Shown: positions 50,605-58,684, counted from the first letter of the stretch. The stretch is 64,000 bases of DNA from Candidatus Kaiserbacteria bacterium (GCA_016182485.1 JACPGH010000006.1:114835-178834); one strand, 5' to 3'. Notes: generated by a model from the sequence alone, not told the origin. Numbers and translations: made by a program.

Positions 50605-52695
50605 TCAAATATCGAGAGTGGCCAACTTCGCGTTCGATTGGATGAACGATTTGCGCGCGGGGACGTCGGTGCCCATGAGGATGTCGAATATGCGGTCGGC
50701 CGCTTCTGCGTCGTCTACCGAGACGCGCTTCAGGACGCGCCGGGCGGGATCCATTGTCGTTTCCCACAATTCCGATGCATTCATTTCACCGAGACCCTTA
50801 TAACGCTGCACGTTAACCTTCGGATTTTTCTTGGACGTCACCGCGTCCTGTTCTACATCTTCAGCCTGCTCCTCTCCCTCGGAGATGACGGACACTTCGG
50901 CCGGATTCACGCCAAACTCTTTCAATACCTGTTCTTTTTCCTGTTCCGTATATGCGTACGCAAGCGCCTTCCCTTTCGTGATCTTGTAGAGGGGCGGCTG
51001 GGCGATGTATATAAAGCCGCCGTCGATCACGGGGCGGAAGTGGCGATAAAAGAGCGTGAGGATGAGCGTGCGGATGTGCGCGCCGTCTACGTCGGCATCG
51101 GTCGCGATGATGATCTTGTGATAACGGAGTTTGGAGAGGTCGAAGACGTCGCCGATCGCCGTGCCCAGGGCGACCACGAGATTCTTCACTTGCTCGGAAG
51201 CGAGCATCTTATCAAGCCGCGCGCGCTCGACGTTCAATATCTTGCCGCGCAGAGGCAATATCGCCTGCGTCCGGCGATCGCGGCCCGTCTTCGCCGTGCC
51301 GCCTGCCGAATCTCCCTCCACAATGAAAAGTTCGCTCTCCTCCGCGCTCTTCGTCTGGCAGTCGGCGAGCTTGCCCGGGAGCGTCATCCCCTCGAGGGCG
51401 CCCTTGCGCAGTACGGAATCTTTCGCGGCTTTCGCCGCCTTGCGGGCCTTCAAAGCAAGCAGGACTTTATTGATGATCCCGCGCGCGTCCTCTGGATTTT
51501 CCTCAAGGAATGCCGCGAGCGCCTCGCCGAAAACTGTGGAAACCGCGCTTTGCGCTTCGACCGACCCGAGCTTCGCCTTAGTCTGGCCCTCGAACTGGAT
51601 TTCCGGAAGCTTTACTGAAATCACGGCCGTGATGCCTTCGAGCACATCGTCGCCCGTGAAGTTCTCGTCCCTCTCTTTCAGGATATTTTCTTTGCGTCCG
51701 TAAGAGTTGAGCGAGCGAGTGAGCGCCGTCTTGAAGCCGGTTATGTGCGTGCCGCCTTCGCTGTTGTACGTGTTATTGGCAAAGGCGGTCACCCGCGCAG
51801 TCACGTCGTCAACGTACTGGAATGCTACTTCCACGGCCACGTTGTCCTGCTCCCTGTCGACATAAAAAATGTTTTTGTGCACCGGGGTCTGGTGCTTATT
51901 ATGAAAGGCGACGAGCGATTTCAGGCCGCCCTCGAAGTAGAAGGACATGGAAGGCGCCTCGATCATCGCACCCTCGTCGCGCAAGAAAATCTTGTCCATT
52001 ATATCGGCGCCCTCGGCGTTGCGAGCATCGACGGCCGCGATGCGTACTCCCTTCACCAGGTATGCCTGCTGGCGCAGGTGCGTTACGATCTTTTCCCAGT
52101 TCCATTCGATCCCTTCCTTAAAGATCGTCGCGTCGGGTTTGAAAAACACAATGGTGCCATGCTCTTTTGTCGTCCCGATCTTTTTCACCTTCGCGAGCGG
52201 CTTGCCGATCTTGTACTCCTGGAGATGCATGCCGCCGTCCTGATGCACCACCACCTTAGTATATTCGGAAAGCGCGTTCACCACCGAGGCGCCGACGCCA
52301 TGGAGACCGCCCGAGACTTTATACGCCTCGTGATCGAATTTGCCGCCGGCGTGGAGCGTGGTCATGATGGTTTCCAGAGCCGACACTTTCGTCTTCGGAT
52401 GGATGCCGACCGGGATGCCATTGCCGTTGTCGGCAACGCGCACATAGTTGCCCGGCAGAAGCGCCACTTCAATATGCGTACAGCGGCCCGCCATCGCCTC
52501 GTCGCGCGCGTTATCGAAGATTTCCGTTATCAAATGATGGAGGCCGTCGGGACCGGTAGTCCCGATGTACATGCCCGGGCGCTTGCGCACCGGCTCGAGC
52601 CCCTCGAGCACCGTAATAGACGAGGCGTCATAAACGCCTTTTCCAGCGGGTTTTTTACCCTGAGCTTGTCGAAGGGTTTCTGTCGTTTTAGCCAT
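50605..52695 (-). CDS. gyrB: DNA gyrase subunit B
   Basis: A 696-aa protein. The GHKL ATPase has LEPVRKRPGMYIG, the DNARDEAMAGRCT Asn-box and GGLHGVGASVVNALS. A transducer follows, then Toprim with LFIVEGDSAGG, QAILPLRGKILNVE and ATDADVDGAHI, and the tail QRYKGLGEMNASELWETT. It drives negative supercoiling with GyrA (not in the window). The extra N-terminal stretch TETLRQAQGKKPAGKG is coded by an ACCCTGAGCTTGTCGAAGGG-type palindrome (52657-52677), so it is probably an inserted repeat. TGCTATACT lies 27 nt before the ATG. Confidence 0.95.
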   Translation of the reverse strand: MAKTTETLRQAQGKKPAGKGVYDASSITVLEGLEPVRKRPGMYIGTTGPDGLHHLITEIFDNARDEAMAGRCTHIEVALLPGNYVRVADNGNGIPVGIHPKTKVSALETIMTTLHAGGKFDHEAYKVSGGLHGVGASVVNALSEYTKVVVHQDGGMHLQEYKIGKPLAKVKKIGTTKEHGTIVFFKPDATIFKEGIEWNWEKIVTHLRQQAYLVKGVRIAAVDARNAEGADIMDKIFLRDEGAMIEAPSMSFYFEGGLKSLVAFHNKHQTPVHKNIFYVDREQDNVAVEVAFQYVDDVTARVTAFANNTYNSEGGTHITGFKTALTRSLNSYGRKENILKERDENFTGDDVLEGITAVISVKLPEIQFEGQTKAKLGSVEAQSAVSTVFGEALAAFLEENPEDARGIINKVLLALKARKAAKAAKDSVLRKGALEGMTLPGKLADCQTKSAEESELFIVEGDSAGGTAKTGRDRRTQAILPLRGKILNVERARLDKMLASEQVKNLVVALGTAIGDVFDLSKLRYHKIIIATDADVDGAHIRTLILTLFYRHFRPVIDGGFIYIAQPPLYKITKGKALAYAYTEQEKEQVLKEFGVNPAEVSVISEGEEQAEDVEQDAVTSKKNPKVNVQRYKGLGEMNASELWETTMDPARRVLKRVSVDDAEAADRIFDILMGTDVPARKSFIQSNAKLATLDI
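52657..52677. repeat. ACCCT...AGGGT palindrome coding the gyrB N-terminal tail
   Basis: ACCCTGAGCTTGTCGAAGGG plus T. It is translated in frame as TLRQAQGK near the N-terminus. A degenerate copy is at 8809-8828. Confidence 0.7.
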
Positions 52696-52722
52696 AAAAA
52701 TAGCCGACTTCTCGGTACTTTA

Positions 52723-52731
52723 AGTATAGCA
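52723..52731 (-). promoter_or_regulatory. Extended -10 of gyrB
   Basis: TGCTATACT on the minus strand, about 27 nt before the ATG at 52695, so gyrB has a short leader. Confidence 0.6.
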
Positions 52732-52806
52732 CAAATTGGTCCGAAATTCACCCGCTTGTATGGGCCTTATGCACCCGCCAACATGCCCGAATATCCACAT
52801 GGGCCA

Positions 52807-52844
52807 GCGTACCAATTTCGTCCTATAGGATAGAATTGGTACGC
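52807..52844. promoter_or_regulatory. 38-bp dyad overlapping the PaaX/Cas2-like gene promoter
   Basis: GCGTACCAATT (52807-52817) mirrors AATTGGTACGC (52834-52844) around TCCTATAGGA (52821-52830). A -10-like TAGAAT (52831-52836) lies within the right half and the ATG follows at 52845 with no gap. The dyad would cover the -10 and start site, the expected position for an autorepressor operator. Confidence 0.75.
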
Positions 52845-53423
52845 ATGAAGATACCTCTGCAAAATAAAAAGAAACTGGCTGCTCAAACGGCGATATTGCG
52901 GTTTTTATACGCCGGCGGCATTCTGACGGCGGCGCTAGTCGCGCCGAAATTATTAAGTCTGCTCGGTCCGGCTGATCGAAGCCAACCGAGACGAAAAGCG
53001 CTGTATGCCCGCCTTTTTCTTGCCCGGCGTCGGCTACTACAACGCGGCTTGATATATCTGGATGAAAATGAGTCCGGCTCTTTCGTTCACCTGACACCCA
53101 AGGGAGAGAAAAGCATCGAGAAGATATTGGCGCGCGAGTACCGCATCCCGGAACAAGTTTGGTGGGACGGAAAATGGCGAGTCCTTATTTTCGACATCAA
53201 GGAGAAGCGGAGGCGAATACGTTCGACTTTGCGCCAACTTCTCGCCGGAGTCGGATTCGTCCGTTTACAAGACAGCGTGTGGGTATATCCGTACCCCTGC
53301 GACGAATTCGTAGCAATCGTACGGGCGCATCTGTCGAGCGGCGTCGGGGAATTGCGTTCGCTCGTTGTCGAAGCGCTCGAGTCCGACAAACAGCTCCGCG
53401 AGCATTTCAGCCTTCTTATATGA
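52845..53423 (+). CDS. PaaX/Cas2-like protein: winged helix plus Cas2-type ferredoxin fold
   Basis: A 192-aa protein. Residues about 10-100 look like a winged-helix/HTH region (RLFLARRRLLQRGLIYLDE, FVHLTPKGEKSIEKIL). Residues 107-175 carry WDGKWRVLIFDIKEKRRRIR with the Cas2 strand-1 Asp (D117) and GFVRLQDSVWVYPYPC with the Cas2/PaaX QxSV motif. PaaX-type repressors and Cas2 nucleases share this fold. No cas1 or CRISPR array is present, so a repressor, a nuclease, or both are possible. The gene is bracketed by dyads (52807-52844 and 53429-53460), the left one ending at its ATG. Start ATG 52845 is preferred over TTG 52836 inside the dyad. Confidence 0.78.
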   Translation: MKIPLQNKKKLAAQTAILRFLYAGGILTAALVAPKLLSLLGPADRSQPRRKALYARLFLARRRLLQRGLIYLDENESGSFVHLTPKGEKSIEKILAREYRIPEQVWWDGKWRVLIFDIKEKRRRIRSTLRQLLAGVGFVRLQDSVWVYPYPCDEFVAIVRAHLSSGVGELRSLVVEALESDKQLREHFSLLI

Positions 53424-53428
53424 AGCCG

Positions 53429-53460
53429 TACCAAAATCGTCCTATAGGAGGATTTTGGTA
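53429..53460. repeat. 32-bp dyad just after the PaaX/Cas2-like gene
   Basis: TACCAAAATC (53429-53438), G, TCCTATAGGA, G, GATTTTGGTA (53451-53460). It begins 5 nt after the stop codon. There is no T-run, so it is not a normal terminator. Confidence 0.8.
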
Positions 53461-53501
53461 TTTCTAATTCGCATTCAGTAAATGCAAATCGGTCCAACGA
53501 A

Positions 53502-54155
53502 TTAGCCCAGATGGGCGCTATCGTTCCAGTTAACGACGATCCATCGAGTAACAGGTACTGGCGAGTCTATGCTCAATTCTCCAAATCGGAAATGGCTTAC
53601 TCCCGTGTTTGAAGTTGCTAGCGCCCGTATCGCATGCTGTAGATTTTCGCCGGTAAAATCTTTACCGTGCATCGCGGCACAAAAGAGCACGCGCAGGAAT
53701 GTGCCGTGAGTTACTACGCAAATTCGAGAAGACGGGTGGTGTTCAAGGAACGTTAAAGCCCCGGCAGCCCGCGTGCGAAGATCATCAAAGTTCTCTTCAT
53801 CCGAATGGCGATGGCCCTTAGAGACATAACCTTCAAATATCTCACCCATAGCACGTTTCACCTCGTGATCTTCTATAGAGCGACCGATGACGAAGGACGG
53901 CCGGCGCCGCTCAACAAACATATCACTTTCTTCGACCGGCAAGCCGGTCAATTCATGTATTGGTTCCGCAGTTGCCATCGCTCTCGGAAATGAGGAGGAG
54001 ACTAGAGCTTCCACACCGATCTTTGCAATGCGTTCGGCCACTATCCGCGCTTGCTCTTTGCCTTTTTCAGTTAGCAACGCTGTTGATCCATGATGTCGAC
54101 CGCCTGCATTTGATTCGCTTTCTCCATGTCGAACGAAGTAGACGTGCTTCTCCAT
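53502..54155 (-). CDS. Histidine phosphatase (phosphoglycerate mutase-like)
   Basis: A 217-aa protein. FVRHGESESN carries the catalytic RHG (R9-H10-G11). SSSFPRAMATAEP has the second Arg, and ICVVTHGTFLRVLF the second catalytic His. The branch covers broad-specificity phosphatases and cofactor-dependent phosphoglycerate mutases; length and motifs do not decide between them. It begins 3 nt after the pheT stop, so it is the third gene of the pheS-pheT unit. Confidence 0.86.
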   Translation of the reverse strand: MEKHVYFVRHGESESNAGGRHHGSTALLTEKGKEQARIVAERIAKIGVEALVSSSFPRAMATAEPIHELTGLPVEESDMFVERRRPSFVIGRSIEDHEVKRAMGEIFEGYVSKGHRHSDEENFDDLRTRAAGALTFLEHHPSSRICVVTHGTFLRVLFCAAMHGKDFTGENLQHAIRALATSNTGVSHFRFGELSIDSPVPVTRWIVVNWNDSAHLG

Positions 54156-54158
54156 ATT

Positions 54159-55988
54159 TCAGCGAACTTCAAAGCCGTTGGCGGCGAGAGCAGTGGAGAT
54201 TCGCGCCATAATGTCGTTCGCCTCGGCATCAGTGAGGGTGCGGTCGAAGGATTGGAAGACGAGGCGATAGGCGAAGGAAGTGCGGCCGTTTTTCTCGAAT
54301 TGATCAAAGAGGTCAAGACGAGTCAGCAAGTCCCCCGCAATCTCTCGAATGATGGACATCGGATGTCCATCATTCGCTTCGCTCGGACTCCAAAATGCAA
54401 TATCGCGCGCGATGAATGGATAATTCGAATACGGCTTGAACGCGCCGAGGCGCTCGGCCAATGGCGTGTAATTTGGATCTTCCTGTATTGGCGGAAGATC
54501 CGGTACAGGTTCAGATGTTTCTACTACTAGCCGCTCTCCCTCCTTTTGGAAGACGGTGCCTATCTCGAAAAGTTTTGGTTTCTCGTTCGGCGAGAGCACG
54601 AGCGGCGCGTAGTGCTTGGCTTGTTTGAGCGCCTCTTGCATATTCTCCGAGAGATTCGTGCGAAGCGCGGGCTTCGTCTTATCGAGCGGATTAGCCAGCT
54701 CGATATCCCCTTTCCGCGCGAAAGATTGCGTGGAAATCTCAGTGAATCCGCGTTCGACAAGAAAATCTTTAACTTTTTCTATGCCGCGATAGCGCGCTTG
54801 ATCCGGTTTTCCGGAAAGTGCGGGTAACTCGGTTGCCGGTATCCGGTCGTAGCCCAAAATGCGCCCGACCTCCTCAATCAGATCTTCTGGAATATTCAGA
54901 TCCGTGCGCTCGAACGGCGCTGTAATTGTGAAGGTCTGACCTTCACAGACTGCAGGAAGGTCGAGACGCTTGAAGACGCCCTCGACTTCATCTCTCGAAA
55001 AAGCGGAGCCAAGTACGCCGTTAATCTTTTCAAGCGTGACGGAGACCCTGCGCGGCTCGGGCTTCTCCGCCCCTCGACGCTGCTCGGGGTGAACCGGATA
55101 TTCGTCCACGACGCCCATGATTTCACCTCCCGCCACTTCTATTATGAGAGCCAGCACGTCCCGCATGCCGTAGGCGCAGAGTTCCGGAGACGGCCTGTTT
55201 TGGAAGCGCGCCGAAGCGTCAGTGAAGAGCTTGAGCGACTGTGCGCTCTTGCGCGTCGTCGTGCCGTCGAAGTTCGCGGATTCGATGATGATGTCGGTCG
55301 TCGCTTCAGAAATTTCTGCAGCTTTGCCGCCCTTGATGCCCGCGAGCGCAATAGGAGCATCCGCATTCGCATCGGTGATAAGCAGAATGTTCGGCGTAAG
55401 TTCATAATTCTCGTTCGAGAGCGTCGTTATCTTTTCGCCCGGTTTTGCATTCCGGATCCCGATCTTCCAGCCCCCAGCCTCTAGCTTCAAGCGTCCAGTG
55501 TCAAATGCGTGGAGCGGCTGGCCGATATTGAGCATCACGTAATTCGTGGCGTCTACTATGTTGTTGATGGAACGCTGGCCGACTGACTCAAGGGCTTTGC
55601 GCAGCCAATCCGGCGAAGGTCTGACCTTCACACCCCTTACCAGCGCGCCTACGTAGCGTGAGCACTTCTCCGGAGTCTCAATCTCAATTTTCAAATGGGT
55701 ATTTCGTAAACCCCCGTATTCAGGTAGCGACTCCCGGAGCGGATCCTGCTTAAGCGGGAGATCGAGTATCGCGGAGAGCTCTCTGGCGATGCCGCGATGG
55801 CAGAAGCAATCCGCCGCGCGATTTGGCAGGACTTTCACGTCGAGCATACCTGCACTGAGCGCAGTCGAAGTGTCGTCAGTTGACTCCTCTATTTCGAAGG
55901 CATGGAAGGTAAACGCTTCGGCGATTTCCGCCACGCTCGGCAAAGCCGTACCGAAATATTTCTGGAGCCAGCCGCGGGAAATTTTCAT
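54159..55988 (-). CDS. pheT: Phenylalanyl-tRNA synthetase beta subunit, short form with palindromic inserts
   Basis: A 609-aa protein (about 800 in E. coli). The N-terminal EMAP-like tRNA-binding domain is missing. The B3/B4 editing region (NRAADCFCHRGIARELSA, INNIVDATNYVMLNIGQPLHAFD), the B5 domain, the pseudo-catalytic region and the C-terminal anticodon-binding FDX-ACB domain (YPFIARDIAFW) are present. Five separate palindromes lie in the coding sequence: 54346-54376, 54927-54947, 55070-55089, 55615-55629 and 55853-55872. They code for NDGHPMSII, CEGQTFTI, HPEQRRG, KVRPSP and TSTALSAG. KVRPSP lies in a normally conserved GVKVGPSP segment. It pairs with PheS. Confidence 0.95.
   Translation of the reverse strand: MKISRGWLQKYFGTALPSVAEIAEAFTFHAFEIEESTDDTSTALSAGMLDVKVLPNRAADCFCHRGIARELSAILDLPLKQDPLRESLPEYGGLRNTHLKIEIETPEKCSRYVGALVRGVKVRPSPDWLRKALESVGQRSINNIVDATNYVMLNIGQPLHAFDTGRLKLEAGGWKIGIRNAKPGEKITTLSNENYELTPNILLITDANADAPIALAGIKGGKAAEISEATTDIIIESANFDGTTTRKSAQSLKLFTDASARFQNRPSPELCAYGMRDVLALIIEVAGGEIMGVVDEYPVHPEQRRGAEKPEPRRVSVTLEKINGVLGSAFSRDEVEGVFKRLDLPAVCEGQTFTITAPFERTDLNIPEDLIEEVGRILGYDRIPATELPALSGKPDQARYRGIEKVKDFLVERGFTEISTQSFARKGDIELANPLDKTKPALRTNLSENMQEALKQAKHYAPLVLSPNEKPKLFEIGTVFQKEGERLVVETSEPVPDLPPIQEDPNYTPLAERLGAFKPYSNYPFIARDIAFWSPSEANDGHPMSIIREIAGDLLTRLDLFDQFEKNGRTSFAYRLVFQSFDRTLTDAEANDIMARISTALAANGFEVR
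54346..54376. repeat. 31-bp palindrome inside pheT
   Basis: CGAATGATGGACATC, G, then the exact reverse complement; 15-bp arms with a single-base centre. It codes for part of EANDGHPMSIIRE. Confidence 0.85.
54927..54947. repeat. 19-bp palindrome family, copy 7, inside pheT
   Basis: GTGAAGGTCTGACCTTCAC with T and A flanks, translated in frame as CEGQTFT on the minus strand. Confidence 0.92.
55070..55089. repeat. CCCC-TCGAC-GGGG palindrome inside pheT
   Basis: CCCCTCGACGCTGCTCGGGG: imperfect palindrome around GCT/CGC, translated as part of HPEQRRGAEK. Confidence 0.65.
55615..55629. repeat. 19-bp palindrome family, copy 8, trimmed, inside pheT
   Basis: GAAGGTCTGACCTTC is perfect; the next base pair is mismatched on the left (GCGAAGG against CCTTCAC). 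It encodes VRPS in the conserved GVKVxPSP segment, so it fits into native codons. Confidence 0.8.
55853..55872. repeat. CACTGAGCGCAGTCGAAGTG element inside pheT
   Basis: CACTGAGCGCAGTCGAAGTG, an imperfect palindrome of the TTCGAC...CTCAG type, translated as DTSTALSAG near the N-terminus. Confidence 0.65.
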
Positions 55989-56725
55989 ACGGCCGCTTCG
56001 AATCCGTAAATGAATCGGATGTCTCCTGAATGCAGAAGCCGTACGTCCGGTATGCCGTACTTAAGCATCACAATGCGCTCGAGTCCCGGTCCGAAAGCGA
56101 AACCTTCATATTTTTCCGGATCTAATCCGACATTCTTTAAAACTTGAGGATGCACCATGCCGGCACCGCCCGTCTCAAGCCATATGCCTTTCTTGCCTTC
56201 CGGCTCGAACCACACGTCAACTTCGAGACCCGGTTCGACGAACGGGAAATAGCTGGGACGGAACCGGGTCGGAACTTCTTTCCCGAAATATTCGCTGAAA
56301 AAGCGGACGAACGTCCCTTTCAGATGCGCGAACGTAACCGAACCGGCCGGTCCGATGGCGAGCCCTTCAAGCTGATTGAATTGCGCTTCGTGAGTCGCGT
56401 CCGTCGCCTCATTACGAAATACTTTTCCCGGAGCGATGATGCGGTACGGCGGCATGATTCCTGCTTTCACCTGTCTTTCCATATAGCGAATCTGTACCGA
56501 TGACGTATGCGTGCGGGGCACGCGAGGCGGCTGTTCGGTCGTAAAGAATGTATCCTGCATGTCGCGCGCAGGATGGTCTTCGGGCACGTTAAGCGCCGAA
56601 AAGTTATGCCAATCGTCTTCCAGCTCCGGGCCGTAGGCGATGCCGAAGCCCATGCGGCCGAAGATTTCCGCGATCTCGCGGATGGCAACCGTCATCGGAT
56701 GGAGGCGGCCTCGCTGGTTCATCAT
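55985..56725 (-). CDS. pheS: Phenylalanyl-tRNA synthetase alpha subunit, catalytic domain only
   Basis: A 246-aa protein (about 330-350 aa elsewhere). It starts MMNQRGRLHPMTVAIREIAEI, that is, at the GRLHP motif where the catalytic domain begins. DMQDTFF, the class II motif 2 (PGKVFRNEATDATHEAQFNQLEGL) and motif 3 (GFAFGPGLERIVMLKYGIPDVR) are intact. The N-terminal antiparallel coiled coil that grips tRNA-Phe (about 85-100 residues) is absent, and nothing upstream in frame restores it. Its stop overlaps the pheT start (ATGA). The pair may bind tRNA differently. Confidence 0.93.
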   Translation of the reverse strand: MMNQRGRLHPMTVAIREIAEIFGRMGFGIAYGPELEDDWHNFSALNVPEDHPARDMQDTFFTTEQPPRVPRTHTSSVQIRYMERQVKAGIMPPYRIIAPGKVFRNEATDATHEAQFNQLEGLAIGPAGSVTFAHLKGTFVRFFSEYFGKEVPTRFRPSYFPFVEPGLEVDVWFEPEGKKGIWLETGGAGMVHPQVLKNVGLDPEKYEGFAFGPGLERIVMLKYGIPDVRLLHSGDIRFIYGFEAAV

Positions 56726-56742
56726 GAAAATATAACAGATTA

Positions 56743-56751
56743 TGCTATATT
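56743..56751 (+). promoter_or_regulatory. Extended -10 of the glycosyltransferase gene
   Basis: TGCTATATT ends 9 nt before the ATG at 56761, inside the 35-nt divergent gap shared with pheS, whose own A/T-rich -10 (TATATT region) lies on the other strand. Confidence 0.5.
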
Positions 56752-56760
56752 AATGCCACC

Positions 56761-57996
56761 ATGGGGGTCGAGGTTATCGCGTACCCGTTTCTTTTCATCG
56801 CCGTCTATTTCGAGGCGTTCGTTTTGGTAACGCTTCTGTCGAAGCCCGCGCGCGCGGCGCGCGCGCGGGCTTCGGGTGCTGAAACGCCGACTGTCGCCGT
56901 CATCGTCCCCTGCTACAACGAAGAGGAGACAGTGGCGGGGACTTGCGACTCGCTCCTCGCGCTCGACTATCCGAAGGACAAGCTCGAGATCATTCTCGTG
57001 GACGACGGTTCTACCGACGGAACGCGCGAGACAATGGCGCGCTTCGCAGGCAATTCTCAAATGCGCATCATACGGAAGGAGAACGGCGGCAAACATACGG
57101 CCGTCAATGCGGGAATCGCCGCCACGTCGGCCGAGTTCGTCGGCTGCCTCGATGCCGACTCGTTCGTGGAGAGCGGCGCGCTGCGAGAGATCATCCCTTG
57201 TTTTGCGGAACCGCGCGTGGCGGCGGTCACCGCCGCCATGTCGGTGCACAAGCCTTCGAACCTGCTTCTTCATATGCAGAACGCCGAGTATATCTTCGGC
57301 ATAACCTTGCGCCACGCCCTCGCAACCGTGGACGGGCTCTATGTCACGCCAGGACCGTTCTCTTTCTACCGCAGAAGCGTGCTCGAGGAACTCGGCGGTT
57401 TCCGCAAAGGACATAATACCGAGGACATGGAAATGGCTTTGCGTATCCAGCGAGCGGGCTACGGCATCGAGAACGCCGTCCGCGCGCGGGTGTATACCAA
57501 GGCTCCGCACACGATCGGCAAACTAGTGAAGCAGCGTACGCGCTGGACGACCGGCTTCATTCGTAACGTGCTCGGTGAATACCGCGACCTTATCGGCAGC
57601 CGGCGCCACCACGCTCTCGGCATGCTTATCTTGCCGCTTGCCGTCACTGCGATCGTAAGCGGCATCACGCTCTTCTTCCTGGCTATCGGCACATCCGTCC
57701 GTAATGCTCTCACCGCGCTCGAGATCCGCGAGGGAATTCCGCTTTCATACGTCTTGACCCCGCATCCCTCCTTCGACTTGTTCTATTTCCCTGCCAGCCT
57801 ATTTCTTTTTCTTGCCGCGCTGACCGTTCTTCTCTCTTTCGCATTCATCGTCATCGGCAAGTACGTCTCGAAAACGCCGGGACGACTCGGGCTCGGACTC
57901 GTCTCGTACCTCTTCCTGTACGGCCTTATCGTGCCGCTCTGGCTCGTCCGTTCGGTAAGTGATGTAGTTCTAGGCATACACCGTTCCTGGCGGTAA
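56761..57996 (+). CDS. Membrane family-2 glycosyltransferase (processive type)
   Basis: A 411-aa protein. One N-terminal TM (about 5-27) is followed by a GT2 domain with VAVIVPCYNEEETV, VDDGSTDGT, CLDADSF (DxD), GPFSFYRR and the processive-type KQRTRW (QxxRW), then four C-terminal TM segments. It resembles poly-N-acetylglucosamine/hyaluronan-type synthases and probably makes or exports a cell-surface polysaccharide. The linker PARAARARASG between TM1 and the GT domain is coded by a perfect hairpin (56841-56873). The thioredoxin-like gene follows 8 nt later. Confidence 0.9.
   Translation: MGVEVIAYPFLFIAVYFEAFVLVTLLSKPARAARARASGAETPTVAVIVPCYNEEETVAGTCDSLLALDYPKDKLEIILVDDGSTDGTRETMARFAGNSQMRIIRKENGGKHTAVNAGIAATSAEFVGCLDADSFVESGALREIIPCFAEPRVAAVTAAMSVHKPSNLLLHMQNAEYIFGITLRHALATVDGLYVTPGPFSFYRRSVLEELGGFRKGHNTEDMEMALRIQRAGYGIENAVRARVYTKAPHTIGKLVKQRTRWTTGFIRNVLGEYRDLIGSRRHHALGMLILPLAVTAIVSGITLFFLAIGTSVRNALTALEIREGIPLSYVLTPHPSFDLFYFPASLFLFLAALTVLLSFAFIVIGKYVSKTPGRLGLGLVSYLFLYGLIVPLWLVRSVSDVVLGIHRSWR
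56841..56873. repeat. Perfect 33-bp hairpin in the glycosyltransferase linker
   Basis: GAAGCCCGCGCGCGC, loop GGC, then its exact complement. It codes for a Lys/Pro/Ala/Arg linker. Confidence 0.8.
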
Positions 57997-58004
57997 ACAT
58001 TAAA

Positions 58005-58676
58005 ATGTCTCTCGTCGCACGTAACGCACTCATAGCTCTCGCTCTCACGATCGTGCTAACAGCCACGGTAGTGTATGCCGTGGCATATTTGAACAATGCT
58101 CGCATGGCCGAGCTCGCTACCATCGAAGACCAGATCTCTATCGACACGCTTTCCCTTGAAACCCAGTTCTCGCTTCTCGCCTCCGCTCCCTGCGACAGCG
58201 CCGCTTCCTCTACCGTTCTCTCGGGCGAGCTGGCGGATCTCGGGACGCGGCTTGCCTACGCCGAGAATCAGCTCGGAAGCGATAACCCGCAGGTCATGCG
58301 GCTCAAGTATCGGTATTCCCTGCTCGAGATACGCGATTATCTCCTCACGAAGCAATTTGCGTCCGCCTGCAGGACCAAGCCGACGGCCGTGCTCTATTTC
58401 TACAGCAATAGCGGAGACTGCCCCGACTGCGACAACGCGGGCTACGCGCTCTCGTATCTGCGCGATACGTATCCGACGCTGCGCGTTTATTCATTTGATT
58501 ATCACCTGAACCTTGGCGCCCTGAAGACGCTTATCGCCGTCAATAAAGTCAAGGATACTCTCCCGGCGTTCATAATCGACGGCAAAGTTTCTTACGGCTT
58601 CTCCTCGCTCGCCGACCTCGAAAAACGTTTCCCGAAAGGAGCCTTGGCGACTAGCACTTCTCTTTCCGGCAGATAG
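58005..58676 (+). CDS. Membrane-anchored thioredoxin-like protein
   Basis: A 223-aa protein. An N-terminal TM (about 8-30) is followed by a helical region (about 35-120) and a thioredoxin-like domain with C-P-D-C in SGDCPDCDNAGYALSYL, then DTLPAFII with the cis-Pro. It sits outside the membrane and may reduce, isomerise or oxidise disulfides. With the DsbA-like protein at 18432 it would be the second exported thiol enzyme in the window. Probably co-transcribed with the glycosyltransferase. Confidence 0.75.
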   Translation: MSLVARNALIALALTIVLTATVVYAVAYLNNARMAELATIEDQISIDTLSLETQFSLLASAPCDSAASSTVLSGELADLGTRLAYAENQLGSDNPQVMRLKYRYSLLEIRDYLLTKQFASACRTKPTAVLYFYSNSGDCPDCDNAGYALSYLRDTYPTLRVYSFDYHLNLGALKTLIAVNKVKDTLPAFIIDGKVSYGFSSLADLEKRFPKGALATSTSLSGR

Positions 58677-58684
58677 CGAATGTT

